The notes below the pieces were generated by a model. It had not been told where the DNA came from, searched no databases, and saw only the letters and a list, made by a program, of their open reading frames with translations. Positions 35,986 to 44,063 of a stretch of DNA of 64,000 nt are shown here, one piece after another. The stretch's first letter is position 1. Each line of letters opens with the position of its first letter. Origin of the DNA: Mucilaginibacter ginsenosidivorax (GTDB taxonomy: Bacteria; Bacteroidota; Bacteroidia; Sphingobacteriales; Sphingobacteriaceae); assembly GCF_007971525.1 (NCBI RefSeq), contig NZ_CP042437.1, positions 3,782,001-3,846,000 on the forward strand, written 5' to 3'. The position numbers and the translations under genes are program-made.

Positions 35986-36158
35986 GGCCATTCTATCATA
36001 TTTTTGTATTCAGGAGGAATGGGTGCCAAATACAGCACTCGATACAATCTTCGTAACCGGGAAAGCTTTTCCGCTGCCTCTCCTTTTGACAGCACAACGT
36101 TGTACTCCTTGGCAAAAAGATCGATGAATGTTTGTAAATCGCGGTCGCTTATTTCCAT
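35982..36158 (-). CDS. 58-aa small protein paired with recombinase 2
   Basis: The frame starts at ATG 36158 and encodes EISDRDLQTFIDLFAKEYNV, then VLSKGEAAEKLSRLRRLYRV and a short tail. It is helical and charged. I recall a frequent small protein of the type ISDEDLKKFIEIY...LSxEEA next to serine recombinases in Candidate Phyla Radiation and other mobile elements, and this fits that pattern. It is co-directional with the recombinase at 34213-35859, 122 bp upstream, with a complex inverted repeat between them. It may be a recombination accessory or directionality protein; this is inferred. Confidence 0.65.
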   Translation of the reverse strand: MEISDRDLQTFIDLFAKEYNVVLSKGEAAEKLSRLRRLYRVLYLAPIPPEYKNMIEWP

Positions 36159-36190
36159 AGCTACATAATCTCATCGATCAAAAAAATGAG

Positions 36191-36234
36191 GTAGTACATC
36201 ATTTTTACGATTTTGCGTATATACGATCTACTAC
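36191..36234. promoter_or_regulatory. Dyad in the divergent promoter region of the ATPase and 58-aa gene
   Basis: GTAGTACATC at 36191-36200 is inverted as GATCTACTAC at 36225-36234 (9 of 10). A perfect CGTATATACG palindrome at 36216-36225 touches the right arm. It lies between divergent genes and looks like an operator. Confidence 0.4.
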
Positions 36235-36266
36235 AAAATAAATTGGGCGTTAGCTATTGTTAAAGC

Positions 36267-37430
36267 ATGCACGACCCCAAGCCATTCACCCCGATAGGAA
36301 AGACCAACTTCCGCGACCACAACCGCGTCTTCGGCATCAAGCCCGCTGATCGCCTGCACCACATCTTTTGCCTGGGCAAGACCGGCATGGGCAAATCTCA
36401 TTTGCTCATCAACATGGCGGTCGATGACATGCACAAGGGATACGGGATATGCGTGCTTGACCCGCACAGCGATACGGTAGAAGCGGTATTTAAGAAGGTA
36501 CCCGAACACCGCAAAAAGGACGTTATCTATTTCGACGCGACCAACCGCGCCAGCCTGCCAGCCTTTAACCCGCTGGCTGACGTTCCCGACCACCAGCGGC
36601 AGTTAGTAGCCTCCGAAATGATTACCACGTTCAAGCGGCTCTTTTCGACCTCGTGGGGCGACAAGCTGGAATACGTGCTGCGCTTTGCCATCACCACGCT
36701 GCTGGAATACCCCGGTGCCACGTTGTTAGACATAGCAAAACTGCTAACAGATCCTGCATTTCGCTCAAAGGTTTTGCTTCAAGCGCAGAACCCCTATACC
36801 AAATTCTTTTGGCTCAATGAATACAATCTGTATTCTGCCAGTATGCAGGCCAGTACTATTCAGCCCATATTGAATAAGGTGGGAGTACTGCTTGCCAACG
36901 ACACCTTGCGCGGCATCTTCGGGCAACCACAAGGTATTTCATTTGAGCAGTGTATGAATGAGCAAAAGATTGTATTAGTGAATCTTTCCAAAGGAGAGAT
37001 TGGGGAAGATGTGGCAACCGTACTTGGCAGCTTTATCATTACGAGCATACAGAACGCGGCCATGCGCCGAGCATCCATCCCGATAACAGAGCGCAGGCGC
37101 TTCTATGTCTTCATAGACGAAGCGCAGCACTTCGTCTCGACCTCCTTTGCCGCGATGCTCCCGCAGGTGCGAAAGTTCGGCCTGGGCCTGTTTTTGGCCA
37201 ACCAGCACCTTGACCAGCTGGAAGCGGACACCCGAAGCGCCATCCTTGCCAACTTCGGCACGCTGATCGTCTTTCGGGTCGGGCTTGAAGACGCGAAGGC
37301 GATGGAAAGGCTTTTTTACCCTGTGTTCACGTACGACGACTTTGTCAGCCTGCCCAAGTATCATATCTACCTGAAGCTGCTGATTGACGGGGCGGAGAGC
37401 AAGGGGTTTAGCGCGGTGACAATGATTTAG
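36267..37430 (+). CDS. TraD/HerA-like DNA translocase ATPase, short paralogue
   Basis: A 387-aa ATPase with Walker A GKTGMGKS at residues 37-44 and Walker B YVFIDEAQHF near 282. It has the arginine-finger-like segment FRVGLEDAKAMERLF and ends NLxKYxIYLKL-like (LPKYHIYLKLLIDGAES). It matches the type IV coupling/HerA group of hexameric ATPases that pump DNA. It consists of the motor alone, without membrane helices or the all-alpha domain of VirD4. Its core is clearly paralogous to the ATPase at 39743 (shared segments VLDPHxD and FSTSWGD). Similar stand-alone motors are, to my recollection, common in Candidate Phyla Radiation genomes. Confidence 0.82.
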   Translation: MHDPKPFTPIGKTNFRDHNRVFGIKPADRLHHIFCLGKTGMGKSHLLINMAVDDMHKGYGICVLDPHSDTVEAVFKKVPEHRKKDVIYFDATNRASLPAFNPLADVPDHQRQLVASEMITTFKRLFSTSWGDKLEYVLRFAITTLLEYPGATLLDIAKLLTDPAFRSKVLLQAQNPYTKFFWLNEYNLYSASMQASTIQPILNKVGVLLANDTLRGIFGQPQGISFEQCMNEQKIVLVNLSKGEIGEDVATVLGSFIITSIQNAAMRRASIPITERRRFYVFIDEAQHFVSTSFAAMLPQVRKFGLGLFLANQHLDQLEADTRSAILANFGTLIVFRVGLEDAKAMERLFYPVFTYDDFVSLPKYHIYLKLLIDGAESKGFSAVTMI

Positions 37431-37437
37431 GATAAAA

Positions 37438-38139
37438 TTAATTTACACTGACTGCGGCAATAGCAATTGCTTCCGAATCCCCAGGCTTTAAATTACCGAT
37501 ATCGTATCCACTGTCCGACAATAGACTTGATACGCTAAATGGTTTTACGTGTGATAAACAATCTTTTCTCTGTGCTGTTTCCTGTAATCTGATTTCTAAA
37601 ATGTTATCAGAATATATCTTTACAGAATCAGAAAGGTAAATATTATTGCCAACAATTATTCTTCCGTAAATAGTAGTGATATGACCCTGAGAATCGGTGC
37701 CGTAATCCATATTTGCTAAAACATCCTTTGCTTCAAAGATTCCGGTGTTTTTGTATTGCATTAAAATTGTTAGCACGTCATTCTTTACAGCGTTTACTTC
37801 TTTTCCAAAGCATTCCCCGTCTTTTAGTATTTTACACCCACCAGTCGTACTATTGATAATAGTTAGTAAGGGCAACTGGTTGGTCTGGGGATCAAACTTT
37901 ATTGGATGCGTGTTATTGGCAAGCCAGTTTTTGTAATTTATGGTATCAGAATCTATAGTTGAATTTAGTGAATCAATCTGATTCTCTATCGAGTCAATTT
38001 GATCTTTCATTTGCCCCTTATTTCTTTCGTAGGAATAAGGGCCAAAATAATTCCCGAAGGCAACCCCCACTGTAACTACCGCCAGCATCTGACTTAGCTT
38101 ACCAAAAATGCTCCAAAATCCGTTTTCGATGTTTTCCAT
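37438..38139 (-). CDS. Membrane-anchored DUF11-like protein, copy 1
   Basis: A 233-aa protein with an N-terminal hydrophobic helix (LSQMLAVVTVGVAFGNYFG), a charged coiled segment (MKDQIDSIENQIDSLNSTID) and a beta-sandwich-like domain. The domain contains VLTILMQYKNTGIFEAKDVL, the pattern of DUF11-type repeats (a strand, then YxNTG), and ends GYDIGNLKPGDSEAIAIAAV. The ending matches that of the gene at 38452 (DISIGDLKGNGQGAIILRLK), so the two are probably paralogues. It converges on the short ATPase gene, with 7 bp between their stop codons. The role is unknown; a cell-surface part of the element is inferred. Confidence 0.65.
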   Translation of the reverse strand: MENIENGFWSIFGKLSQMLAVVTVGVAFGNYFGPYSYERNKGQMKDQIDSIENQIDSLNSTIDSDTINYKNWLANNTHPIKFDPQTNQLPLLTIINSTTGGCKILKDGECFGKEVNAVKNDVLTILMQYKNTGIFEAKDVLANMDYGTDSQGHITTIYGRIIVGNNIYLSDSVKIYSDNILEIRLQETAQRKDCLSHVKPFSVSSLLSDSGYDIGNLKPGDSEAIAIAAVSVN

Positions 38140-38156
38140 TTTTATAAATAAAATCC

Positions 38157-38351
38157 CTACTTGAGGGATTTGATGGTTAAGTTCATTTTAGTTGGACTCA
38201 TTATATTTGCTTTTAGATAAATACTAATTGCCAAAAAAATGGTCATTAATGTGTCGTTATTGGTGTGTACTCTAATATTATAAAAAACGTAAAAACAAAG
38301 AACTAACTGGCTAAAACTTAATAAGTTTAAAAATGACTGTTTATTAATCAT
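38157..38351 (-). CDS. Possible 64-aa membrane protein
   Basis: A short frame with two hydrophobic segments (FLNLLSFSQLVLCFYVFY, TLMTIFLAISIYLKANI). It lies between the two DUF11-like protein genes on the same strand, directly after a 24-bp perfect hairpin in the direction of transcription. No family is recognised, and composition alone could explain the frame, so the call is weak. Confidence 0.35.
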   Translation of the reverse strand: MINKQSFLNLLSFSQLVLCFYVFYNIRVHTNNDTLMTIFLAISIYLKANIMSPTKMNLTIKSLK

Positions 38352-38356
38352 CGTTT

Positions 38357-38411
38357 TGGATTTAATGGTTACCTGAGGCGTCGGTAACGCCTCAGGTAAC
38401 CATTAAATCCA
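38357..38411. repeat. Long perfect hairpin (23-bp stem)
   Basis: A 23-bp word at 38358-38380 (beginning GGATTTAATGG, ending CTGAGGCG) is exactly inverted at 38388-38410, with a seven-base loop that can close one further pair. No T-run follows on either strand, so it is not a typical terminator. It follows the DUF11-like gene at 38452 on the minus strand. Confidence 0.85.
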
Positions 38412-38451
38412 TTTGGTAAATAATAGCATATTTATGATTATTTGTCAATAA

Positions 38452-39153
38452 TTATTTCTCAATACCGGCCTTGAGTCTTAAAATAATTGCCCCTTGCCCA
38501 TTGCCTTTTAAATCACCAATGGAAATATCGGAGTTATTAGCTACTATCTGGTAGTCATCTATATGTTTATACCCCAGGCTATCTACTATTTTCCAACTAC
38601 CTTGCCCAATGAGCAGTTCAAGAAAATTGCAGTTGTGTAAGTAAGCCTTCGCTATACCGCGTTGAATGACTATGCCGTTAGATTTCGCCTTCGCTTCAAA
38701 TAATGCAGAATGGGAGAGTTTTTTTACTGACAAATTAAGCGTAACGTTTTTAACGGTAACTGGGCTCCGATTATGATAATGGATTTCGACAGCCAATGTA
38801 TCACCATTATAAATGTCTGTTTCTTTTTTCCAACAGCCGTTTTCAGTTCCTTCCTCGCATTTATGTCTTGTGTCGTTTGCTACATCAACAAGGCCAATTC
38901 GGTTTATATCTTTTCTTGCAACACTTAAGTGATATTTATCAAAATAGAGGTCATTGGTCTTTTGTAGCTTGTAAAAATCATGCAAAAATTCAAGATGCCC
39001 CCTTTTATACTCCAAAGATTCTTTTTGACTTATTAAATCTTTGGTATCAGCCTTGGTAAATGAAATCAACCAGCCAGTAATTACAGATACAACGAGCAGG
39101 ACGATTGCGAACGGCAAGTTCAATAGCTTAAATATATTTTTAATTTTTGCCAT
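38452..39153 (-). CDS. Membrane-anchored DUF11-like protein, copy 2
   Basis: A 233-aa protein, the same length as the one at 37438. It has an N-terminal membrane helix (LPFAIVLLVVSVITGWLISF), a coiled segment (DLISQKESLEYKRGHLEFLH) and a beta domain with TLAVEIHYHNRSPVTVKNVT, the strand-YxN pattern of DUF11-like domains. It ends DISIGDLKGNGQGAIILRLK, which parallels the end of copy 1. Cysteines in HKCEEGTENGCWK parallel GGCKILKDGECFGK in copy 1, suggesting a conserved disulfide outside the cytoplasm. It is divergent from the 39288 gene. The function is unknown. Confidence 0.65.
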   Translation of the reverse strand: MAKIKNIFKLLNLPFAIVLLVVSVITGWLISFTKADTKDLISQKESLEYKRGHLEFLHDFYKLQKTNDLYFDKYHLSVARKDINRIGLVDVANDTRHKCEEGTENGCWKKETDIYNGDTLAVEIHYHNRSPVTVKNVTLNLSVKKLSHSALFEAKAKSNGIVIQRGIAKAYLHNCNFLELLIGQGSWKIVDSLGYKHIDDYQIVANNSDISIGDLKGNGQGAIILRLKAGIEK

Positions 39154-39287
39154 GTGATAGTTCTCGGTTCTAAGCGAAGTTAGTTTGTAACTAAAGATAA
39201 TCGGTGCATTTTAAAAAAACAACATGTTTGCATATTAAATATTTTCTAAATAGCTTTATATCAATACAAAACCTAAATCAAAGCACC

Positions 39288-39746
39288 ATGTCAAAACCAG
39301 TCACCCACAGCCATTCCTATCAGCATTTCGAGGATTTGCAGCTCTCCGCGAAGGATTTCTACGCGGCCCTCGAGGCCCGCATTGCCTCGTATCAGTTTCC
39401 GGACGTCGAATGCAGGGTCGTGGAAAGGCACGAGGATTCCATCCTGTCCTCCAAGCGCCAGTACTTGCAAATCGAGCATCACTATCTGAGCTATCTCGTC
39501 TGCGCCGCCCCGTTCGGCAGGAGCTTCTTCATCAGCTGGTACCTGGAACAGAGCGAGGACGGCTTCACCCTTGCACTGCGCAAGATACCCATCCTGCGCT
39601 GGCTGGTACCGAGCGAGAAGACATACTATCAGATTGACAGCGAGCTGATGTTCAAGAACAGCATTGAAAATATCGTTAAAGCAGCGGTACACAAGTTAAT
39701 GGTCGAGCACGGCTATAGGCAGCCCGACATTGAGCTGGCCGAATGA
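39288..39746 (+). CDS. Unknown protein coupled to the large ATPase
   Basis: About 152 residues from ATG 39288 (SKPVTHSHSYQHFEDLQLSA); a start at 39204 would add 28 residues of no clear quality. The body has mixed strands and helices (YLQIEHHYLSYLVCAAPFGR, SFFISWYLEQSEDG) and no membrane segment or known motif. Its stop codon overlaps the start of the next gene in the sequence ATGATG, so the two are translationally coupled. It is therefore probably a partner of the 981-aa ATPase. The coding sequence is markedly GC-rich compared with the flanking 38,000 region. Confidence 0.65.
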   Translation: MSKPVTHSHSYQHFEDLQLSAKDFYAALEARIASYQFPDVECRVVERHEDSILSSKRQYLQIEHHYLSYLVCAAPFGRSFFISWYLEQSEDGFTLALRKIPILRWLVPSEKTYYQIDSELMFKNSIENIVKAAVHKLMVEHGYRQPDIELAE

Positions 39747-42688
39747 TGGCGACCTCTATTGCGCAACAGCTCACTGCCAACTTCTATGAGGGGGAACGGC
39801 ACGGCCGCGGCTGGCACGCGGCCGACCATATCGTTGACCTTGAACCGCCATTTTCTCCCTTTAGGGGACACGAGATTGCTCTGCCCTATATTGATGACGG
39901 CAGGCGCCATACGGCGCTAAGCACCTTTGCCAGCTGGTTTAAATCAGAGCAAACGGTATCAATACCACCTGTTGTTAAAGATACTATTGCTGCATACCCC
40001 GATACTGACGAGGAACCAGTATTGGTGACCTATGCCGTAACCCTCGCCAGGCACTTCGTGCCAAGGCCGGAGGCGATAGAGCACTGCCTGACGATGCTGG
40101 CCTCGGTCACCCTGCCCGTTTCGTTCGAGCTGATCGCGCAGGCAGCAGCGATAGCGATACAGGTCACCTGCCGCGAGGCCAATGCCGCCTTTGTCTATAC
40201 CCAATTAACAGCATACTTTCCCGAAGTGGCAATCCTTTCCTCCGATATCGATGTATTAGCAGAGTGCGTACAAAATGCAGCTGCAGTCTATGCCGTTGAT
40301 CTCGGGATAGAGGATGAATATATGCGTCCCATTAATACATTTGGCAAAAGTGTTCTTGATCCATATACAGCACTCTTTAGTACCTTCAATCAGCTGCGTG
40401 GCAACGAGGCCGCTGTGGTGCAGGTACTGTTTTGCGGCGTGCAGAACGCCTGGGCCGAAAGCATCGTTGCGTCAGTCAGCGACGAGCGGGGTGGGTCATT
40501 TTTTATCGATGCGCCGGAAATGCCTCATCTTGCAAGAGAGAAAGTATCCCGGCCACTGCTCGGGGCAGCGATTCGCATAGCCGCATTCGCGGACGATATC
40601 GACGATGCGGGCGTCCTGTTGCAGCACAGCACGCTGGCGCTCGTTGTGGCCTCAGCCAGCCCCCATAACGCGCTGGCGGCACTGCATACCCCCGCGTACA
40701 CCATCGAGCAGCGGCTGGGCGATCTCGTCATGAGGCAAACGCACCGGGTCGGCATGCTGCTCAATACAAAGGAACTGGCAACGTTTGTGCACTTTCCACC
40801 TGTCCAATTATCAAAAAAGCTGCTGCCCAGCCACACCACCACCAAGCGCGCCCCAAGCTACCTTTTCAACCAGTCTTATATATTAGGCATGAATGAGCAT
40901 CAGCGCCAAAGCGTTGAAGTCGGGATCGATACCAGCCAGCGCCTGAAGCACCTGCACATTATCGGCGGTACCGGCATGGGAAAGTCAACGCTTCTGCACA
41001 GCCTCATCAGCCAGGACATCGCGCAAGGCACCGGCTGCTGCGTGTTGGACCCGCACGGCGACCTGATCGATACCGTACTGAAATCCATTCCACCGGAGCG
41101 CATTCATGACGTGGTACTGATCGACCCGTCGGACAGCGGCTATCCGGTTGGATTGAACATCCTGCAAGCCCATAGCGACATTGAGCGGGAACTGCTGGCC
41201 TCGGACCTGGTGGCACTGTTTAAGCGCTTTAGTACGTCATGGGGCGACCAGCTTCATAGTGTGCTTGCTAATGCTATCATGGCATTTTTATACAACACCA
41301 AGCCGGGGCATATTGGGGACTTGCGCAAATTCCTGATTGAACCCGCATTTCGCGCAACAACCCTGCACACCTGCACCGACGAGGAACTCGTCTACTACTG
41401 GCACAAAGAATACCCGCTATTGAAAACCTCCTCCATCGGCTCAATATTAACGAGACTTGATAGCTTTTTGCGCCCGAAAAGCATCCGCGCCATGGTCTGC
41501 CAGCATCAGGGGTTGGACTTTCATGAATTAATGAACGGCAGCAAGATCGTACTGGTCAAGCTCGCCCAAGGATTAATTGGAGGCGATAATAGCTATCTGT
41601 TAGGTGCTTTGATTGTATCCAAACTACAGCAGGCCGCCCTGGCCCGGCAGCAGCTGACTGCTGCCGCCCGCACACCGTTTTTCTGCTACATCGACGAGTT
41701 TCACCATTTTATAACGCCCTCGCTCAATACTATTTTGAGCGGTGCCCGAAAGTATGGCTTGGGACTGATTTGCGTACACCAGGACATGCAGCAATTGCAG
41801 CGTGTCGATAGCGATATTGCCAGTTCGCTCATGTCCAATGCCGGTACCCGCATCTGCTTCAGGCTGGGCGACACCGATGCCAAGCGGATGCAGGAGGGGT
41901 TTAGCGGCTTTAATGCAGAAGATTTCCAAAATTTGAATATTGGTGCAGCTATTGCACGGGTCAATACCGCCGATGCCGATTTTAATCTCTCTGTGATCCC
42001 CACAGCCCCGCACCATGAAGATTACGGCACCGACATTATTGCTGCCTCGCGAAATCAGTACAGTGTTCCTATAGCCCCGAATACAGCTATCCCGCCGCCA
42101 ACACCACCAATTGAACCAAGCCCGATACCACCACCGCCTCCAACGGCACCATCACCAACCGTTGCCCCAAGGCAAAGGAAGGCGGTACACGGGCAAAAGC
42201 CGGATACCGAGCACCGGTATTTGCAGAACTTTATCAAAACGATGGGCGAGCAGCACGGCTACAGGGCAAATATCGAGGTGCCGACAAGGGACGGCAAGGG
42301 ACAGATTGACGTGCTACTCTCAAAAGATCATGAAACTGTTGCCTTTGAGGTATCAATCAATACCGATGCCGAATGGGAGATACACAATATCGGTAAGTGC
42401 CTGGCTGACGGCTGTACCATGGTGGTATTGTGCTCGGGGAGCGCAAGAAAGCTCATGCAGGTCAGGCAGAAGGTGCAGCAGGCCTTTCCACCTGCTGAGC
42501 AGGCAAAAATTCATCTCCTAAGCCCCGACGAGCTGCCGCAGTTTTTCAACGCCGCGCAAGCAGCAACGCCGCCGGTGCCGGCAGTGTCAACCATGAAGGG
42601 GTATCGGGTGAAGGTGAAGTATGATCAAGTCAATGCCAACGGTGACGCACAAAATGTGATTGAGAGAATCATTAGGGGCGGAAAATAG
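39743..42688 (+). CDS. Large TraD/HerA-like ATPase with nuclease-like C-terminal domain
   Basis: A 981-aa protein in three parts. Residues 1-390 form a domain I do not recognise. Residues about 395-770 are a DNA-translocase motor with Walker A GGTGMGKST near 409 and Walker B FFCYIDEFHHF near 650. A proline-rich linker (about 780-806) leads to a C-terminal domain of about 110 residues with GYRANIEVPT, GQIDVLL, then VAFEVSINTD. This order, a strand with Asp, then a strand with Glu-x-(Lys), resembles PD-(D/E)XK nucleases, but Ser replaces the catalytic Lys. The motor is paralogous to that at 36267. Without a relaxase nearby, transfer of double-stranded DNA or a defence role are both open. Confidence 0.8.
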   Translation: MMATSIAQQLTANFYEGERHGRGWHAADHIVDLEPPFSPFRGHEIALPYIDDGRRHTALSTFASWFKSEQTVSIPPVVKDTIAAYPDTDEEPVLVTYAVTLARHFVPRPEAIEHCLTMLASVTLPVSFELIAQAAAIAIQVTCREANAAFVYTQLTAYFPEVAILSSDIDVLAECVQNAAAVYAVDLGIEDEYMRPINTFGKSVLDPYTALFSTFNQLRGNEAAVVQVLFCGVQNAWAESIVASVSDERGGSFFIDAPEMPHLAREKVSRPLLGAAIRIAAFADDIDDAGVLLQHSTLALVVASASPHNALAALHTPAYTIEQRLGDLVMRQTHRVGMLLNTKELATFVHFPPVQLSKKLLPSHTTTKRAPSYLFNQSYILGMNEHQRQSVEVGIDTSQRLKHLHIIGGTGMGKSTLLHSLISQDIAQGTGCCVLDPHGDLIDTVLKSIPPERIHDVVLIDPSDSGYPVGLNILQAHSDIERELLASDLVALFKRFSTSWGDQLHSVLANAIMAFLYNTKPGHIGDLRKFLIEPAFRATTLHTCTDEELVYYWHKEYPLLKTSSIGSILTRLDSFLRPKSIRAMVCQHQGLDFHELMNGSKIVLVKLAQGLIGGDNSYLLGALIVSKLQQAALARQQLTAAARTPFFCYIDEFHHFITPSLNTILSGARKYGLGLICVHQDMQQLQRVDSDIASSLMSNAGTRICFRLGDTDAKRMQEGFSGFNAEDFQNLNIGAAIARVNTADADFNLSVIPTAPHHEDYGTDIIAASRNQYSVPIAPNTAIPPPTPPIEPSPIPPPPPTAPSPTVAPRQRKAVHGQKPDTEHRYLQNFIKTMGEQHGYRANIEVPTRDGKGQIDVLLSKDHETVAFEVSINTDAEWEIHNIGKCLADGCTMVVLCSGSARKLMQVRQKVQQAFPPAEQAKIHLLSPDELPQFFNAAQAATPPVPAVSTMKGYRVKVKYDQVNANGDAQNVIERIIRGGK

Positions 42689-42713
42689 CGTTAATGGGCA
42701 AGGCCGGATAAGT

Positions 42714-42962
42714 TCATTTTGAAGCAATCGGCCTTTCCGGCAGGAAGTCTCGCGGGCTGCATCCGAAGATGACCGCAAGGCTGTTAAGCTGGTCAAGGCT
42801 GTACTTGCTCACGTGCCTCGGGCTCTCTATCTGGCCGATGAACGCGTCGGACAGGTCGAGCATCGCGCCGAGCCGCGCCTGGCTGATCCCGCGCGCCGTG
42901 CGCAGGCGCTTGATCTCGCCGATCACGTATAGGTCTATCTCGCTCTTGGGCTGTCCGCGCAT
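42714..42962 (-). CDS. XRE-family helix-turn-helix regulator
   Basis: An 82-aa protein with a full Cro/CI-type HTH: IGEIKRLRTARGISQARLGA, then MLDLSDAFIGQIESPRHVSK, then YSLDQLNSLAVIFGCSPRDF. It is convergent with the large ATPase gene (25 bp between stops) and divergent from the lipoprotein gene at 43064. The coding sequence is unusually GC-rich, like the next two genes, which suggests that this three-gene block came from a different donor than the AT-rich part of the element. Confidence 0.85.
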   Translation of the reverse strand: MRGQPKSEIDLYVIGEIKRLRTARGISQARLGAMLDLSDAFIGQIESPRHVSKYSLDQLNSLAVIFGCSPRDFLPERPIASK

Positions 42963-43063
42963 GGGGGCAAGTAAGCGAAGCGGCGCAACAATTTCACCAA
43001 GAAATACTTGGTATTTTCATTTCGGTTCCGTACCTTGGCTGGAAAGCTTAGCCCCTCGCAACC

Positions 43064-43366
43064 ATGAAGAGAAACCCTACCCCCAAGCGGGCCCTCGCCC
43101 TCGCGGCGCTCCTGTGCCTGTCGTCACTGTCCTGCCAAAAGAAGTACTGCTGGAAGTGCGCGGCCTTCCAGTACCGTGGCTACACCCCGAAAGACCCCTC
43201 CGTCCCGTTCCACAAGCCCACGGAGCAGTGGGACACGACGAGGTACGAGGTGTGCGACAAGACGGCCGTCGAGATCAAGGACGAGACGAACCAGTCGGTG
43301 AACACGAACAAGCTGGAAGGGCAGTACTTCGTGCACTACACGCTGAAAAAGGAGTGCGGGAGGTAG
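43064..43366 (+). CDS. Small Cys-containing lipoprotein
   Basis: A 100-aa protein with a basic start, a hydrophobic segment and a lipobox LSSLSC, giving a predicted lipoprotein of about 75 residues. The mature part has a CWKC motif (KKYCWKCAAF) and two further cysteines (VCDKT, KKECGR). The CWKC pair could form a redox-active or structural disulfide. No family is recognised. It sits between two XRE regulators. A longer overlapping frame in the same strand is a GC-skew artefact. Confidence 0.7.
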   Translation: MKRNPTPKRALALAALLCLSSLSCQKKYCWKCAAFQYRGYTPKDPSVPFHKPTEQWDTTRYEVCDKTAVEIKDETNQSVNTNKLEGQYFVHYTLKKECGR

Positions 43367-43410
43367 CACGCGGGCCGCAAACTACGCCAGCTAACCCCTA
43401 TATTCGCACC

Positions 43411-43671
43411 ATGAGTGGCACAAGTAAGGAAACCAAAGACAGGACGAAGCGGCTGCTTTCGGCGCGGCTGAAAGCACTGCGCGCGGAGCGAAACATGACG
43501 CAGGCGGCGCTGTCCGCATCGTCGGGCGTGAGCGTCGGGCAGATACGAAAAATGGAGGCGGGGAGCTCGGATTCCACGATGAGGACTGTCGAAAGGCTGT
43601 CCGAGGCGCTCGGCATTCTGCCGAACGAGTTCCTGTCGGGTTTTGGCGCGCCAGCCGACGAGGCCCAATAA
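43411..43671 (+). CDS. XRE-family helix-turn-helix regulator
   Basis: An 86-aa protein from ATG 43411, with an HTH of the XRE type: RLLSARLKALRAERNMTQAA, then LSASSGVSVGQIRKMEAGSS, then TVERLSEALGILPNEFLSGF. An open frame extends far upstream without a stop because of the high GC content, but the family homology begins here. It follows the lipoprotein gene by 44 bp on the same strand and may regulate it. Confidence 0.82.
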   Translation: MSGTSKETKDRTKRLLSARLKALRAERNMTQAALSASSGVSVGQIRKMEAGSSDSTMRTVERLSEALGILPNEFLSGFGAPADEAQ

Positions 43672-44063
43672 AAAAGCATGTCGCAAGTCCCACGGTCGGG
43701 CGTCTCGCCCGCTTTGTGGCGGGTTACTCATAACCTATTCGGAAATGGTCTTGTCCTGTAACTCACTACAATACGATAGCAACTATGGCATGTGGAAAAA
43801 TAGTACCGGCATTTCACGGTCGACCCTTAAATACGCAACGTCCTAATTTTACCAAACGGAAATACCGGAGTCTTTAAAACACTGTTGATAAGCGCGGGAG
43901 CGCAGTAAAAAGCGTCCTCATGCGAGATAGGAGCTGTCCTACCATCCAATAGGCTGTGTCACCGAGTTCATTCTTTGGCCAGAGCGGGGTGCGGAAACGT
44001 TTACCCGTTAAATGAGGAGTTTACTAATAGTTAACTATTGCCTGAAAGTGACATTAACTTTCG
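43672..44063. other. Gap without a supported gene
   Basis: About 390 bp with no credible coding frame. A GGGCG-TCT-CGCCC hairpin near 43702-43714 follows the XRE gene and could help end its transcript. The rest is of mixed composition and unexplained. Confidence 0.45.

Noticed and set aside
35926-36168. An 80-codon + strand frame over the inverted repeats
   Set aside because: It overlaps the better-supported 58-aa minus-strand gene and starts inside the repeat structure.
42769-43671. A 300-codon open frame on the + strand
   Set aside because: It arises from GC-rich sequence. Only its last 86 codons (from 43411) encode a recognisable XRE protein, and the lipoprotein gene at 43064 overlaps it in another frame.
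43643-43846. A 67-codon + strand frame after the XRE gene
   Set aside because: It overlaps the end of the XRE gene and shows no protein-like pattern.
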